A stretch of 64,000 nt of DNA from Mycobacterium sp. Root135 (GCF_001426545.1 NZ_LMEZ01000001.1:372967-436966), one strand, 5' to 3'; positions 7,420 to 16,382 are shown, counted from the first letter of the stretch. Program-made: numbers and translations. Notes: a model not told the origin generated them from the sequence alone.

Positions 7420-8250
7420 TCACAGGGTCATCGCCTTGAACTTCTCCGCCTGTCCGCGGATGGCGATTTCGGTGGGAAGCCGTTCCAGCGAGGATGCACC
7501 GAAGAAGCCGACGATGCCGCTCGTGTGGTCGAGAACGTACTGCGCGTCCTCCGGTTGCGCGATCGGTCCGCCATGGCAGAGCACGATGACGTCCGGGTTG
7601 ACCGCCTTGGCGGCGTCGTGCATGGCCTGGACGGCGTTCACGGCATCGTCGAGTGTGAGGGCCGTCGACGCGCCGATGGTGCCGCTCGTCGTGAGCCCCA
7701 CGTGCGGAACCAGGATGTCGGCTCCGGCCTCAGCCATGGCGACCGCCTGATCGGCATCGAAGACGTAGGGTGCCGTCAGAAGACCCTTGCGTGCTGCGGT
7801 GGCGATCATCTCGACTTCGAGGTCGAAGCCCATCCCGGTTTCTTCGAGGTTCTGCCGGAACACTCCGTCATAGAGACCGACGGTCGGAAAGTTCTGCACG
7901 CCAGTGAATCCGATGCGGGCCAGCTCGTCGAGGAACCTGTCCATGAGACGGAAGGGGTCGGTTCCGCACACGCCGGCCAGCACCGGCGTGTGCTTTACGA
8001 CCGGCAGCACCTCGTTCGCCATCTCGACGACGATCGCATTGGCGTCACCGTAGGGGAGTAGCCCGGCGAGTGACCCGCGCCCAGCCATCCGGTAACGCCC
8101 CGAGTTGTAGATGATGAGGAGGTCGATCCCCCCTGCCTCGGCGGCCTTGGCGGATAGGCCCGTGCCGGCGCCGCCTCCGACGATGGGGCGGCCGGAGGCC
8201 ATGGTCTCGGCGAGTCGGGACAACGCTTCGCTACGCAACACGTGGATCAC
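7420..8250 (-). CDS. Phosphoenolpyruvate-hydrolase-family TIM-barrel protein
   Basis: About 276 residues. Motifs include [67 protein letters not shown] and [12 protein letters not shown], typical of the PEP-hydrolase/TIM-barrel family next to PEP mutases. GTG at 8250 or 8241 are the best starts; AAAAGGA lies just upstream. The longer frame to 8526 would overlap the upstream gene and is rejected. It follows the UPF0261 gene with a 25-bp gap, in the same operon. In plant Tm-1 these two domains are fused. Confidence 0.85.
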   Translation of the reverse strand: MIHVLRSEALSRLAETMASGRPIVGGGAGTGLSAKAAEAGGIDLLIIYNSGRYRMAGRGSLAGLLPYGDANAIVVEMANEVLPVVKHTPVLAGVCGTDPFRLMDRFLDELARIGFTGVQNFPTVGLYDGVFRQNLEETGMGFDLEVEMIATAARKGLLTAPYVFDADQAVAMAEAGADILVPHVGLTTSGTIGASTALTLDDAVNAVQAMHDAAKAVNPDVIVLCHGGPIAQPEDAQYVLDHTSGIVGFFGASSLERLPTEIAIRGQAEKFKAMTL

Positions 8251-8275
8251 GAATCCTTTTGGGAGTGAGGACGGG

Positions 8276-9508
8276 TCATGGTTTCGTTCTGATGAGTTGA
8301 TCGAGCGCCTCGGCCATTCGCCGACCAAATCCCTCGTCGTTGATGGCGGCGGGGACGTCGTGGACGGTGACTCTGGTGTCTTCGAGTCCGGCTCGGATGG
8401 CGGCGAAGAGTGCCCGGTCGGCGTCCGGGTCGGCGAACGGCCCGCCCTCGACGTCGATGCCGCTGACGCCGTCGAGTGGAAGGAATACCTCTGCGGGACC
8501 GGTGGTTTGCGAGAGCTTGGAGGCAATGATGGTGCCTAGTTCCGCCATCTCCTCGGCCGTGGTGCGCATGAGGGTGATGGTGGGGTTGTGGACGAGGAAC
8601 TGCCGTTCCGAGAAGGTCGCCGGCACGGACGCCTTGGGCCCGAAGTTCACCATGTCGAGAGCACCGACGCTGACCACCTGCGGGACGCCGGACTGGGCGG
8701 CGGCCTCCAAGCGGTGCGGGCCTGCCGTCAGCACCCCGCCGACGAGTTCGTCGGCCAGCTCCGTGGTCGTCAGGTCGAGGACACCGGCCAGGAATCCGCT
8801 GGCGATGAGGCCCTCCATCGCCTTGCCTCCGGAACCGGTGGCGTGGAAGACGAGCACCTCGTAGCCCAATTCGTCCAGTCGGGCCCGTGCCTCGTCGGCG
8901 GCCGGCGTGGTGAGCCCGAACATGGTCATGCCGATCAGCGGCTTGCCATCGGCCCCGTCGGGCGCGTCACGGAGGCCTTCATGTCGCCTGGCCATCCCCG
9001 CCACGGCGGAGGCGGCGTTGCCCAGCACCTGACGCGAGATCCGGTTGATACCGGAGATGTCGACCACCGAGTACATCAGCGTGACGTCGGATTCGCCGAC
9101 GTAGGGACCCACGTCGCCGGAGGCCATCGTCGACACCAACAGCTTCGGAACGCCTACCGGTAACGCGCGCATCGCTTCGGCGGCAATGGACGAACCACCG
9201 GAGCCGCCGATCGCCAGAAGGGCGTCGATGCGTCCCTCTGCGTGCAAAGCGCGCACGACGGCGGCACTGCCCGTGGCCATCACCGCCACGGCCCGTCCGC
9301 GATCGTCGGCAGCGCGGAGCGCCTCGAGGCTGGAACCGCCCGCTGTGGCGACCTCGGCGGCGGTGACGTCAGCGTGCGACGACTCCTGCGAGAAGGTCCC
9401 CACGTCGATCAGCAGGGTGTCGCAACCCTCTGCGGTCAGCTGGTCGACCAGCCACGCGTACTCCGTTCCCTTGGTGTCCAACGTCCCGATCAGACCCACT
9501 GTCGCCAT
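8276..9508 (-). CDS. Tm-1-like ATP-binding protein (UPF0261)
   Basis: The 410-residue product begins [20 protein letters not shown], the UPF0261 signature. Other motifs are [20 protein letters not shown] and [20 protein letters not shown]. Gly-rich loops fit ATP binding, as in the N-terminal half of tomato Tm-1. ATG at 9508 is preferred over an upstream GTG/ATG frame because AAAGGCGACG precedes it and the family begins here. First gene of a two-gene operon with the PEP-hydrolase-like protein. Confidence 0.87.
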   Translation of the reverse strand: MATVGLIGTLDTKGTEYAWLVDQLTAEGCDTLLIDVGTFSQESSHADVTAAEVATAGGSSLEALRAADDRGRAVAVMATGSAAVVRALHAEGRIDALLAIGGSGGSSIAAEAMRALPVGVPKLLVSTMASGDVGPYVGESDVTLMYSVVDISGINRISRQVLGNAASAVAGMARRHEGLRDAPDGADGKPLIGMTMFGLTTPAADEARARLDELGYEVLVFHATGSGGKAMEGLIASGFLAGVLDLTTTELADELVGGVLTAGPHRLEAAAQSGVPQVVSVGALDMVNFGPKASVPATFSERQFLVHNPTITLMRTTAEEMAELGTIIASKLSQTTGPAEVFLPLDGVSGIDVEGGPFADPDADRALFAAIRAGLEDTRVTVHDVPAAINDEGFGRRMAEALDQLIRTKP

Positions 9509-9659
9509 TGACACGTCGCCTTTCATGCTCGCCGGACATGGCGCTCCCGCGCCGCGCAATTCAAGCCTAGGCCCAAGCTCCCCGGACGTTGTCTTACTTC
9601 AACTTCCAGCCCGACACCGACGCGAGCGCCGTATGAGTGTCCCCGTGGATAGGCGGTCG

Positions 9660-9677
9660 CACCCCTCCCTAGGGGTG
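9660..9677. promoter_or_regulatory. Inverted repeat in divergent intergenic region
   Basis: CACCCCT, 4-nt spacer, AGGGGTG: perfect 7-bp arms. It lies between the UPF0261 operon and the small membrane-protein gene at 9793. It may be an operator for either side. Confidence 0.4.
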
Positions 9678-9699
9678 TGGTGCGCTACCCCCCGACGGT

Positions 9700-9734
9700 G
9701 GTCGACTGAGTGCACGCCGAGCACCTAGTCGACC
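9700..9734. promoter_or_regulatory. Long inverted repeat upstream of the DUF6131-like gene
   Basis: GGTCGACT and AGTCGACC form perfect 8-bp arms separated by 19 nt that also contain the smaller pair TGC/GCA. It lies about 60 bp upstream of the start at 9793. It could be a transcript hairpin or an operator. Confidence 0.45.
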
Positions 9735-9792
9735 CGAGAAGGGGCGTCGAGGGCTCGACTTCAGACATGTAGGACTTTAGAAAGGCAATGCC

Positions 9793-9948
9793 ATGATCGT
9801 TCTCGGAATCATTCTTCTCGTCGCGGGATTCCTCCTGCACATCCCCATCCTCTGGACGATCGGGATCATCCTGGTCGTCGTCGGGCTGATCCTGACGCTG
9901 CTGGGCTCGGCGGGCCGCGCAGTGGGCGGTCGACGCACCTACTACTGA
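9793..9948 (+). CDS. Small membrane protein, DUF6131-like
   Basis: The 51-residue product begins MIVLGIILLVAGFLLHIPIL and continues WTIGIILVVVGLILTLLGSA, giving two TM segments, then GRAVGGRRTYY. Length, the IPILWTIG loop and the RRxYY tail fit the small actinobacterial family I recall as DUF6131. AGAAAGG lies 7-13 nt upstream of ATG 9793. Some relatives are stress-induced, but the role is unknown. Confidence 0.75.
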   Translation: MIVLGIILLVAGFLLHIPILWTIGIILVVVGLILTLLGSAGRAVGGRRTYY

Positions 9949-10096
9949 TCGATGCGCTCCGGCCCGTACGGCATTGGTCCGCGAGATATCTTGCGCGCCA
10001 ATAACGTTGGGCCATTCTGGAACCGATCCAGAACTATTGACGTTTGCGTCGAAAACCTGCGGGGTACGCCCTTGTCAGCATAGGAGGTAAGTCAAA

Positions 10097-10657
10097 ATGC
10101 CCAATTGGATATGGATAGTGGTCGCGATCGCCGTCGTGGTCCTCATCGTGGGGGTGGTCATCGCCACTCGCGGTCGACGCGACTCGGACCGGCTCAAGCA
10201 GCGCTTCGGTCCCGAGTACGACCGTACGGTGTCCGAGGCTGGCGACGAGCGGGCCGCCGAGAAGGAACTCATCGCCCGGGAGCGCAAGCGAGACAAGCTC
10301 GACATCCGGCCCCTGAGCCCCGCGGCGCTGGACGGATTCGCCAACCGGTGGAGGGCCGTGCAGACCGCGTTCGTCGATCATCCGTCGAGCGCGGTGGGTG
10401 AAGCCGATCTGCTCGTCACGGAGGTGATGCGTGAGCGTGGCTACCCGGTGGACGACTTCGACCGCCAGGCCGCCGACATCTCGGTCGACCACCCCACGGT
10501 GGTCGCGGATTACCGTGCAGCACATGACATTCACCTCGCGCAGCAGAAGGGGGACGTCGGTACCGAGCAGCAGCGCCAGGCGTTCGTGCACTACCGCGCA
10601 CTGTTCACGAAGTTGCTCGAATCGGAGAAGGACAAGTCACAGGAGGCACGCGCATGA
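10097..10657 (+). CDS. Membrane-anchored protein with a C-terminal domain shared with the next gene
   Basis: The 186-residue product opens with an uncleaved TM anchor, MPNWIWIVVAIAVVVLIVGV, followed by TRGRR. A charged helical stretch, GPEYDRTVSEAGDERAAEKE, comes next. The C-terminal domain (RWRAVQTAFVDHPSSAVGEA, LLVTEVM and later FVHYRALFTKLLES) is recognisably the same as the end of the next protein. AGGAGG upstream is a strong ribosome site. The stop overlaps the next ATG (ATGA), so the two are translationally coupled. Conserved in actinobacteria as far as I recall; function unknown. Confidence 0.75.
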   Translation: MPNWIWIVVAIAVVVLIVGVVIATRGRRDSDRLKQRFGPEYDRTVSEAGDERAAEKELIARERKRDKLDIRPLSPAALDGFANRWRAVQTAFVDHPSSAVGEADLLVTEVMRERGYPVDDFDRQAADISVDHPTVVADYRAAHDIHLAQQKGDVGTEQQRQAFVHYRALFTKLLESEKDKSQEARA

Positions 10658-11310
10658 CCACCCACGATCAGCACACCGATTACGACCCGTCTCTCGACCC
10701 GTCGACCGCTGGGCGTCCCGCCGACCGGCAGGGGTACCCCACCGGTCAGAGCGCCGCACCGGAGTACGACCAGAACTCCGGCTACGACGATCGGTCAGCG
10801 GGCCTGGGCGCTCCACCGACGTCGGAGCCGCCGTTGCTGGAGACAGTGTCGCAACCGGGCGACGAGCGTCTCGCCGAGCCGTCGAACGAGCGCCTCGTCC
10901 AGCCGTCGGACGACCGGATGAACCAGCCGTCCGGCGACCACCTCTCGCAGCAGGATTCGGCGACCAATCCGTCTGGCGTCCAGGGCTTTTCATCGAACAC
11001 GGCCGAGACCGGCGCTGCGGGCGGAAGCTCATCGGCGATCGGTGACGACCTCTTCGCCGACGATGAGATGGTCGGGCTACGCGCCCGGTGGGACAGCGTC
11101 CAAGCCAGCTTCGTCGACGACCCGAAGGAGTGCGTGCAAAAGGCCGACGGCTTGGTCTCCGACGTCGTCGACCAGCTGACGTCGAGCTTCTCCCACGCCC
11201 GTTCGCGGCTGGAGGAGCAGTGGGCCCGCGGCGAGGAGGCCTCGACCGAGGATCTGCGGATCGCCCTGAAGCGCTACCGGGAGTTCTTCGACCGCCTGCT
11301 AGCCGTCTGA
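10654..11310 (+). CDS. Pro/Ser-rich protein with the same C-terminal domain as its upstream neighbour
   Basis: The 218-residue product has a long low-complexity hydrophilic N-terminal half (about 1-125). That half contains loose repeats of the form (L/M)xxPSxDR, for example ERLVQPSDDRMNQPSGDHLS. The C-terminal domain reads RWDSVQASFVDDPKECVQKA, LVSDVVDQL and RYREFFDRLL, aligning with the same elements in the preceding protein. There is no signal peptide, so it is likely cytoplasmic and may pair with its membrane-anchored neighbour through the shared domain. It overlaps that gene by 4 nt. A strong hairpin follows the stop. Confidence 0.7.
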   Translation: MTTHDQHTDYDPSLDPSTAGRPADRQGYPTGQSAAPEYDQNSGYDDRSAGLGAPPTSEPPLLETVSQPGDERLAEPSNERLVQPSDDRMNQPSGDHLSQQDSATNPSGVQGFSSNTAETGAAGGSSSAIGDDLFADDEMVGLRARWDSVQASFVDDPKECVQKADGLVSDVVDQLTSSFSHARSRLEEQWARGEEASTEDLRIALKRYREFFDRLLAV

Positions 11311-11328
11311 CACTCTGCTTTAACGACA

Positions 11329-11358
11329 CCGGCCCCCTGCCCGACGGCAGGGGGCCGG
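11329..11358 (+). terminator. GC-rich terminator hairpin
   Basis: CCGGCCCCCTGC, a 6-nt loop, then GCAGGGGGCCGG: a perfect 12-bp stem 18 bp after the stop of the 10097-11310 pair. No U-tract follows, as is common for mycobacterial intrinsic terminators. Confidence 0.75.
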
Positions 11359-11424
11359 CGTTCGTTCGTCGGCGGTGCGGTCGGGCAGACGCGAGCCCTC
11401 GTCAGTCGTGAAGTCCCGCCTGGT

Positions 11425-11560
11425 GTAGCTGACTCGAGGGTCGCGGGCGATGGCGTCGTGTTTGCGTGAGTAGGTAAACGTGTGCAGGTAGACGACCAAG
11501 CCGTCGGAGGCGGTGCGACTGAGCAGTGGCCGAGACGATCCAGACGCGCATGTTCTGCCT
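11425..11560 (-). pseudogene. Possible fragment of a PPOX-fold flavoprotein
   Basis: The minus strand reads RPLLSRTASDGLVVYLHTFT then YSRKHDAIARDPRVSYTRRD. This resembles the segment xxxxDGxVYLxTxxxSRKxxxIxRDPRVS found in pyridoxamine-phosphate-oxidase-fold proteins. Only about 45 residues remain. The frame then runs into unrelated sequence and there is no start region. Confidence 0.4.
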
Positions 11561-11642
11561 GCTACAGGCGACACCCGATTGTCGGCAGGTAGACGTTACT
11601 GGGGCGTCGCAGTTTCAGCCCGCGATCGCGTGGGCGAGCCGT

Positions 11643-12722
11643 TCAGCTGAGGAGGTGTGAGCGGGGCGGCGCCGTCGAGGTGCGCTCGGTGAACGTCGTC
11701 GGCAGCAGGATGCGCTGCGGTTCGACCGACGCACCGTCGGTCAGTAGCTGCGCTGCCACCCGGCCCTTTTCGACGAACGACTGGTGCACGGTGGTGAGCC
11801 CGGCCTCCGCCGCCGCCGGGACGTCGTCGAACCCCACGACCGACACTTGTTCCGGGACGGCGACTTTGCGCCGCCGACACGCGCGAAGTACCGCCATGCC
11901 GAGTTCGTCGTTCACGGTGAGGATCGCGGTCACGTCGTGGGTGCTGAGCATGAGGTCCGCAGCAACGTCGAAGAGGGGAACGGTCAGACCGCCCGCCTCG
12001 AGGACGGCGACTGAGGACCACGCGATCCCCGCGGCCGTCAGCGCCTCTCGGTAGCCGCTGAGCCGCTCCCGCGGCACGGCCTCCTGCGTCGACTTGAGTC
12101 GTGCGGCGTCGACGAACCCGCTGCGGCCGTCCGGCACCAGGCGGTCGACGATGATGCCGAATCTGCGATGGCCCAACGCAATCAGATGCTCGGCCGCTTC
12201 GCGCGCGGCGGCCCGGTCGGGGATTCCGACGTAGTGCACGTCCTGGTTGAACGGTGAATCAACGATGACGGTGGGTAGCCGGCGCGCGATGGCCGTCACG
12301 ACGGCGGGATGGTCGTCGGGCATCGAGTAGGCGAGGAAGCGGTCGACCAGACTGTTCCTGACGATGTGTGCGTCCCGCCGTTGCCGCGCGTCGGCGTCCG
12401 CCCCCGGTGCGTGTGGCGGAAAGGGCAACAGCGACAACGTGAGATCGGCCTGTTCGGCAATCTGTGAAATGCCCTTGAGGAGAAGGACCGCCGACGCGTC
12501 GTCGAAGGCGAACGAGAGCGTCTCGGTGAACATCGCGCCGATCGCACCGATGACTCCGGTCCGCAGCGCGCGTCCGGCAGGATCGGGCCCGTGATAGCCG
12601 AGTTCGGCTGCGACGCTCAGAACCCGCGCCCGTTGACTCTCAGAGAGCTTTCCTGCCCGGCCTCGGAAGGCGTTGGACACCGTGGCGGGCGAGACGCCCG
12701 CCGCGAGGGCCACATCCTTCAT
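11643..12722 (-). CDS. LacI-family transcriptional regulator
   Basis: The product has about 359 residues from ATG 12722. The N-terminal HTH is MKDVALAAGVSPATVSNAFR followed by hinge residues SESQRARVLSVAAELGYHG. The periplasmic-binding-like sensor domain follows, with ending motifs TAILTVNDELGMAVLRACRR, VPEQVSVVGFDDVPAAAEAG and LTTVHQSF. The frame extends upstream to 12926, but those 68 codons are not family sequence and overlap a stretch resembling the dispersed repeat, so they are left out. The ligand is probably a sugar or nucleoside. No neighbouring transport or catabolic operon shows its target. Confidence 0.85.
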   Translation of the reverse strand: MKDVALAAGVSPATVSNAFRGRAGKLSESQRARVLSVAAELGYHGPDPAGRALRTGVIGAIGAMFTETLSFAFDDASAVLLLKGISQIAEQADLTLSLLPFPPHAPGADADARQRRDAHIVRNSLVDRFLAYSMPDDHPAVVTAIARRLPTVIVDSPFNQDVHYVGIPDRAAAREAAEHLIALGHRRFGIIVDRLVPDGRSGFVDAARLKSTQEAVPRERLSGYREALTAAGIAWSSVAVLEAGGLTVPLFDVAADLMLSTHDVTAILTVNDELGMAVLRACRRRKVAVPEQVSVVGFDDVPAAAEAGLTTVHQSFVEKGRVAAQLLTDGASVEPQRILLPTTFTERTSTAPPRSHLLS

Positions 12723-12788
12723 CCCGACGGCCCGACCGGCGGCCTGTTCAACGCCGCGGGCAGCGTGCCGTGGTGAGACGTCGCCCGG

Positions 12789-12838
12789 GCTGAACACGAC
12801 GGGAGAGATACGCTGACCACCGGCCAGATCGCCATAGG
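12789..12838 (+). repeat. Copy of the 3' half of the dispersed element
   Basis: CTGAACACGACGGG, then GAGATACGCTGACC and ATCGCCATA, matches the 3' half of the element at 41250-41300 and, less closely, 44851-44900. It lies upstream of the lacI-type gene and inside its extended frame. Confidence 0.5.
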
Positions 12839-12839
12839 C

Positions 12840-13065
12840 CGTCGGCTCGGATCTGCTACGTCCTGTCTGCGCCAGGGATATTCGCCGTTTGCCGTATCGC
12901 GTCGGTTCACCGCGCGGAACATCCACGGATGAGCCGAAGCGTCAGCACGTCATGCAGAGGTACGACGCAAATTCCCAGCTCAAGCAGGAGACGCGCGACT
13001 GTGGTTCGACACCACATGCGCGTCCCGCGGGTGGCCTTTGAGAGACACTCGCTCCGGCGACGTCT
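12840..13065. other. Intergenic, no gene seen
   Basis: This separates two minus-strand genes (TetR upstream, LacI downstream). GATATTCGCCG and GCCGTATCGCG near 12880-12905 resemble the paired cores of the dispersed element. No ORF with domain character. Confidence 0.4.
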
Positions 13066-13725
13066 CTACACCGCCGGTGGCGTCGCTGACGACGTCCGAT
13101 TCCTGCGGATGTCGGGCAAGGCAGGCAACCGGGGGATGATCGTCGCCAGGAACGCGTGAAGTATCTGCTCTACGTCGACGGTGCTCTTGTCGTATAGCCA
13201 TTGCAGCTGGAGGCCGTCGATCACCGCGATCACTCCGATGGCAAGTGCGTCTGAATGCATGGCAGAGTTGAGTTCACCTTGCTCGCGCAGCGACTCGAAT
13301 GCCAGCGAAAGATATTGCCGTAGACCGGTGTAACGCGTCCGATAGTGATCGTGCGCAGGATGTTCGGCAGACGCCGCCTCGGCGGTCAGCACGCTGTAGA
13401 GCTCCACCAAGCCCGGCCGACGGATGTTGTCGGAAACGACCGCGAACATGCTCAGGATCGATTCGAGCGCATCGCCATAGGGCGCCATGAGCTCCGAACT
13501 TGCTTCGTCGCGGGCCTCGATCACAGCTCCCAAGAGCTCCGCCTTTCCGGCGAAGTGATGAGCCAAGCCGCGTTGGCTGATCCCGGCGCGCGCGGCGACT
13601 TCCTTCATTGTCGTTGCCCAATAACCAAATTCGGAAAACACCTCGGTAGCAGAGGCCACGATGTGCTGTCGGACCGCAGCAGTCTTCGCATAGGGCCCGC
13701 GGGTCCCAGTTGAACCGGTGGACAT
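13066..13725 (-). CDS. TetR/AcrR-family regulator
   Basis: The 219-residue product has its HTH at residues 18-65: RQHIVASATEVFSEFGYWAT then TMKEVAARAGISQRGLAHHF. ATG 13725 is chosen over the longer frame (to 13809) because AGAGGAG lies directly upstream and family members start about 15 residues before helix 1. It is divergent from the phytanoyl-CoA dioxygenase-like gene, which is its likely target. A candidate operator lies at 13793-13813. Confidence 0.87.
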   Translation of the reverse strand: MSTGSTGTRGPYAKTAAVRQHIVASATEVFSEFGYWATTMKEVAARAGISQRGLAHHFAGKAELLGAVIEARDEASSELMAPYGDALESILSMFAVVSDNIRRPGLVELYSVLTAEAASAEHPAHDHYRTRYTGLRQYLSLAFESLREQGELNSAMHSDALAIGVIAVIDGLQLQWLYDKSTVDVEQILHAFLATIIPRLPALPDIRRNRTSSATPPAV

Positions 13726-13792
13726 CGGTGCTCCTCTCTGCGGCTCACCCTGCGCAGAACGCGGCCCCAAAATCGAAACTACCATCACGCGG

Positions 13793-13813
13793 CGAAATTC
13801 ATGTAACATTTCG
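13793..13813. promoter_or_regulatory. Candidate TetR operator
   Basis: CGAAAT, 9-nt spacer, ATTTCG: perfect 6-bp arms between the divergent TetR and dioxygenase genes, in a locally AT-rich stretch. Confidence 0.45.
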
Positions 13814-13981
13814 AATACCCCACGGATGTGGCATTTTCAGCTCGGGGTCGCCGCCGCTGTGCGCTGGCCGCTGTAACCGTCTCCGTTTCCCAGGTCTTCG
13901 AGAGGCTCCCGATGAATGGTCCTCGGCGGACTCGCGGTGCTGCGCCTGCGCGTACGCAAATTTTGCAATCGACAACAAGGA

Positions 13982-15250
13982 GTGGCAATTAACACCGTTG
14001 ACGTCCGGACACGCCTAGCCGGAGGCTCCGATCTAGTTGACCCCGAATCGTTTTGGGATGACACGGTGCGGGGACTGCTCGACCTCAACGGTCGGCTCGT
14101 CGCGCGCGGTGCGACGCTTCTTGGTCTGCCACCATTGTCCTTCGACGTGGACGGCGCCATCGGTGCGCTGGTGGTCGACGACAACGGCGTCCACGCGCAG
14201 CGCAAGGTCGCAGAGTCCGGTCCGGTCGTCGAACTCGACGTCGGGGCCTTCTCCGATCTGATGGGCGATGTCGTGTCGGCGTTCGGGTTGGGCATGGCCG
14301 GACGCGTCGTCGTCCGGCGGGGCGTTCTGACCGACTTCGTGTCGTGGGAGCCAGTGCTGCGCGCGTTGATCGACGGGCGCGCCGTCTACGAGCCTGGAAC
14401 GATCGACTTCCGCGACGCCGACGGCGCCGAACTTGACTTGCGACAGTCGTTCTCGGTCTTCGACCCCACCGAGCGCCCCGGCCACTTTCTGGAGGAAACC
14501 GGGTTCCTACACCTGAGATCGGTGTTCACCGATGAGGAGATGCAGGCCGTGTCCCATGAGTTGGATGCCGCCGTTGGCGCAGCTCGGCGCGACGACGGAT
14601 CCTCTTGGTGGGCGCGTACCGAAGACGCAGGGTGGTACGCGTGCCGGATTCTCGGGTTCAATCAGAAGTCGACCACATTGCGCGATCTGCTCACCAGCGA
14701 TCGCTTCACGGCAATTGGCCGGTTCACCGATGACGCCTTCGTGCAGCGCGACCCCGAGGTTGGCGACTCCGCTGAGGGGCTGTGGAAGAAGATCGGCGTG
14801 GTCGAGGGCCCCTCGGACGTGTCATGGCACAAGGATTGCTCGATGGGTGGCCACTCCCGGGGCTGTTCATCTCTGGTCGTGGGGATTTCGCTGACCGACG
14901 CCGACTCGACGTCCGGCGAGTTGGGGGTGGTAGCGGGGTCGCGGCGCGCGAACGTGCAGATGCTTGGCCTTCATCCCACCCTTGATCTTCCACGCTTGGC
15001 GCTACCCACCCGCAGAGGTGATGTCCTCGTGCACTGCTCGTGCACCCTGCACATGAGCCGCCCACCGGTGTCTGCCGAGCGGCGAGTGGTCTACACCGGT
15101 TTCGAACTCGCGCCCCGACCCGGCGAGGTGGTGGAACACGTCGACCCCGCCGAAGCGCGCCGGCGTCGGGCAGGTCTCGGCGACACCTCGCGGCTGGTCG
15201 CGCCGGAGGGCGACCGAGCAGAGCACTTCAAACTCGAGACCACTTCCTGA
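13982..15250 (+). CDS. Phytanoyl-CoA dioxygenase (PhyH)-family protein
   Basis: About 422 residues. The iron ligands of Fe(II)/2-oxoglutarate dioxygenases appear as H283-K-D285 (SWHKDCSMGGH) and a distal His in VHCSCTLHMSRPP, with ERRVVYTGF after it likely to bind 2-oxoglutarate. The N-terminal 150 residues have no obvious match. The start is unclear: AAGGAG runs directly into GTG 13982, leaving no spacing. An ATT codon at 13988 would be ideally spaced. Upstream in-frame ATG 13916 lacks a site. Divergent TetR suggests inducer control; the substrate is unknown. Confidence 0.75.
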   Translation: MAINTVDVRTRLAGGSDLVDPESFWDDTVRGLLDLNGRLVARGATLLGLPPLSFDVDGAIGALVVDDNGVHAQRKVAESGPVVELDVGAFSDLMGDVVSAFGLGMAGRVVVRRGVLTDFVSWEPVLRALIDGRAVYEPGTIDFRDADGAELDLRQSFSVFDPTERPGHFLEETGFLHLRSVFTDEEMQAVSHELDAAVGAARRDDGSSWWARTEDAGWYACRILGFNQKSTTLRDLLTSDRFTAIGRFTDDAFVQRDPEVGDSAEGLWKKIGVVEGPSDVSWHKDCSMGGHSRGCSSLVVGISLTDADSTSGELGVVAGSRRANVQMLGLHPTLDLPRLALPTRRGDVLVHCSCTLHMSRPPVSAERRVVYTGFELAPRPGEVVEHVDPAEARRRRAGLGDTSRLVAPEGDRAEHFKLETTS

Positions 15251-15552
15251 CGCGGTCGAGGCGTCGTGATACTCATACTCGAGGCCTCGCCCAGGCATGG
15301 CGAGGTTCAAAGAGACCCGTGACCCGCGACGACTCTGCAAGCTGCGGCGCTTGGCAAGGTACGCAAGAGCGAACTCCGCAGTATCCAATTCAAGGTTGCA
15401 GATGCCGAAATCGATTCAGCTACAATGTGACTGAGCGCCGCCGGGCGTGAATCCTTTGGTCTCTCGCAACCATTGCGTTCGTACGGTTGGGGACCGGAAG
15501 GACGTCATCACTTGGTTCTAGTCAATTTGCGACGAAGGTGGGTAACGAGCAC
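15251..15552. other. Intergenic, no gene seen
   Basis: About 300 bp before the SDR gene. The right part is less GC-rich. GGACCGGAAGGACGTC at 15490 and TTGCGACGAAGG at 15528 may belong to the leader. No ORF with domain character. Confidence 0.4.
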
Positions 15553-16374
15553 ATGACCAGACGATTAGAGGGCAGGGTCGCCTTCATCACGGGTGCGGCA
15601 CGCGGACAGGGCCGCGCCCATGCGGTACGGATGGCAGAGGAAGGGGCCGACGTCATAGCCGTCGACGTCGCGGGTCCGCTACCGCCGAGCGTGCGGTATG
15701 ACTCGGCGACCCAAGGAGACCTCGACGAGACCGTCCGGATGGTGGAGAAGACCGGTCGGAGGATCCTGGCCTCGGTGGTGGACACCCGTGACCATGAGTT
15801 GCTCTCGTCCACGGTTGCGGAAGGTGTCGCCGAACTGGGGCGCCTGGACGTCATCGTCGCCAACGCTGGCATCGCCGTTCCCCAGACGTGGGACGAGATC
15901 ACCCCCGAGTCGTTCAAGGACGTCCTCGACGTCAACGTCACCGGAACGTGGAATGCGGTGATGGCGGGTGCCCGACACCTCGTCGACGGCGGCAGGGGAG
16001 GATCGGTAATCCTGATCAGTTCGTCGGCTGGACTCAAGATGCAGCCGTTCATGATTCACTACACCACCAGTAAGCATGCGGTCACCGGCATGGCGCGAGG
16101 CTTCGCGGCGGAACTTGGCAGGCACGGCGTCCGGGTCAACAGTGTCCATCCCGGTCCCGTCGCCACCGATATGGGATCAGGTGACATGGTGACCGAGATC
16201 GGTCGCACCATGGGAGCGAATCCGCAGCTGTCGGGCATGCTGTCTGGCTTCCTCCCTGAGGGAATCTGCGGGCCAAAGGAGATCGCCGACGCGGTGCTCT
16301 GGTTGGCTTGTGACGAGTCGAAGTTCGTCACTGCAGCGGCGATCGCGGTCGACGGGGGTAGTTCGCAATACTGA
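15553..16374 (+). CDS. Mycofactocin-coupled-type SDR family oxidoreductase
   Basis: The 273-residue product begins MTRRLEGRVAFITGAARGQG with the NAD-binding TGxxxGxG pattern in the GAARGQGR form seen in mycofactocin-coupled SDRs. NAGI is followed by the catalytic Ser in ILISSSAGLK and YxxxK as YTTSKHAVTG. The insertion after VDVAGPLPP is typical of the subfamily, which keeps NAD(H) tightly bound. ATG 15553 fits the family start. The substrate is probably an alcohol. Confidence 0.88.
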   Translation: MTRRLEGRVAFITGAARGQGRAHAVRMAEEGADVIAVDVAGPLPPSVRYDSATQGDLDETVRMVEKTGRRILASVVDTRDHELLSSTVAEGVAELGRLDVIVANAGIAVPQTWDEITPESFKDVLDVNVTGTWNAVMAGARHLVDGGRGGSVILISSSAGLKMQPFMIHYTTSKHAVTGMARGFAAELGRHGVRVNSVHPGPVATDMGSGDMVTEIGRTMGANPQLSGMLSGFLPEGICGPKEIADAVLWLACDESKFVTAAAIAVDGGSSQY

Positions 16375-16382
16375 GTGGCTTG

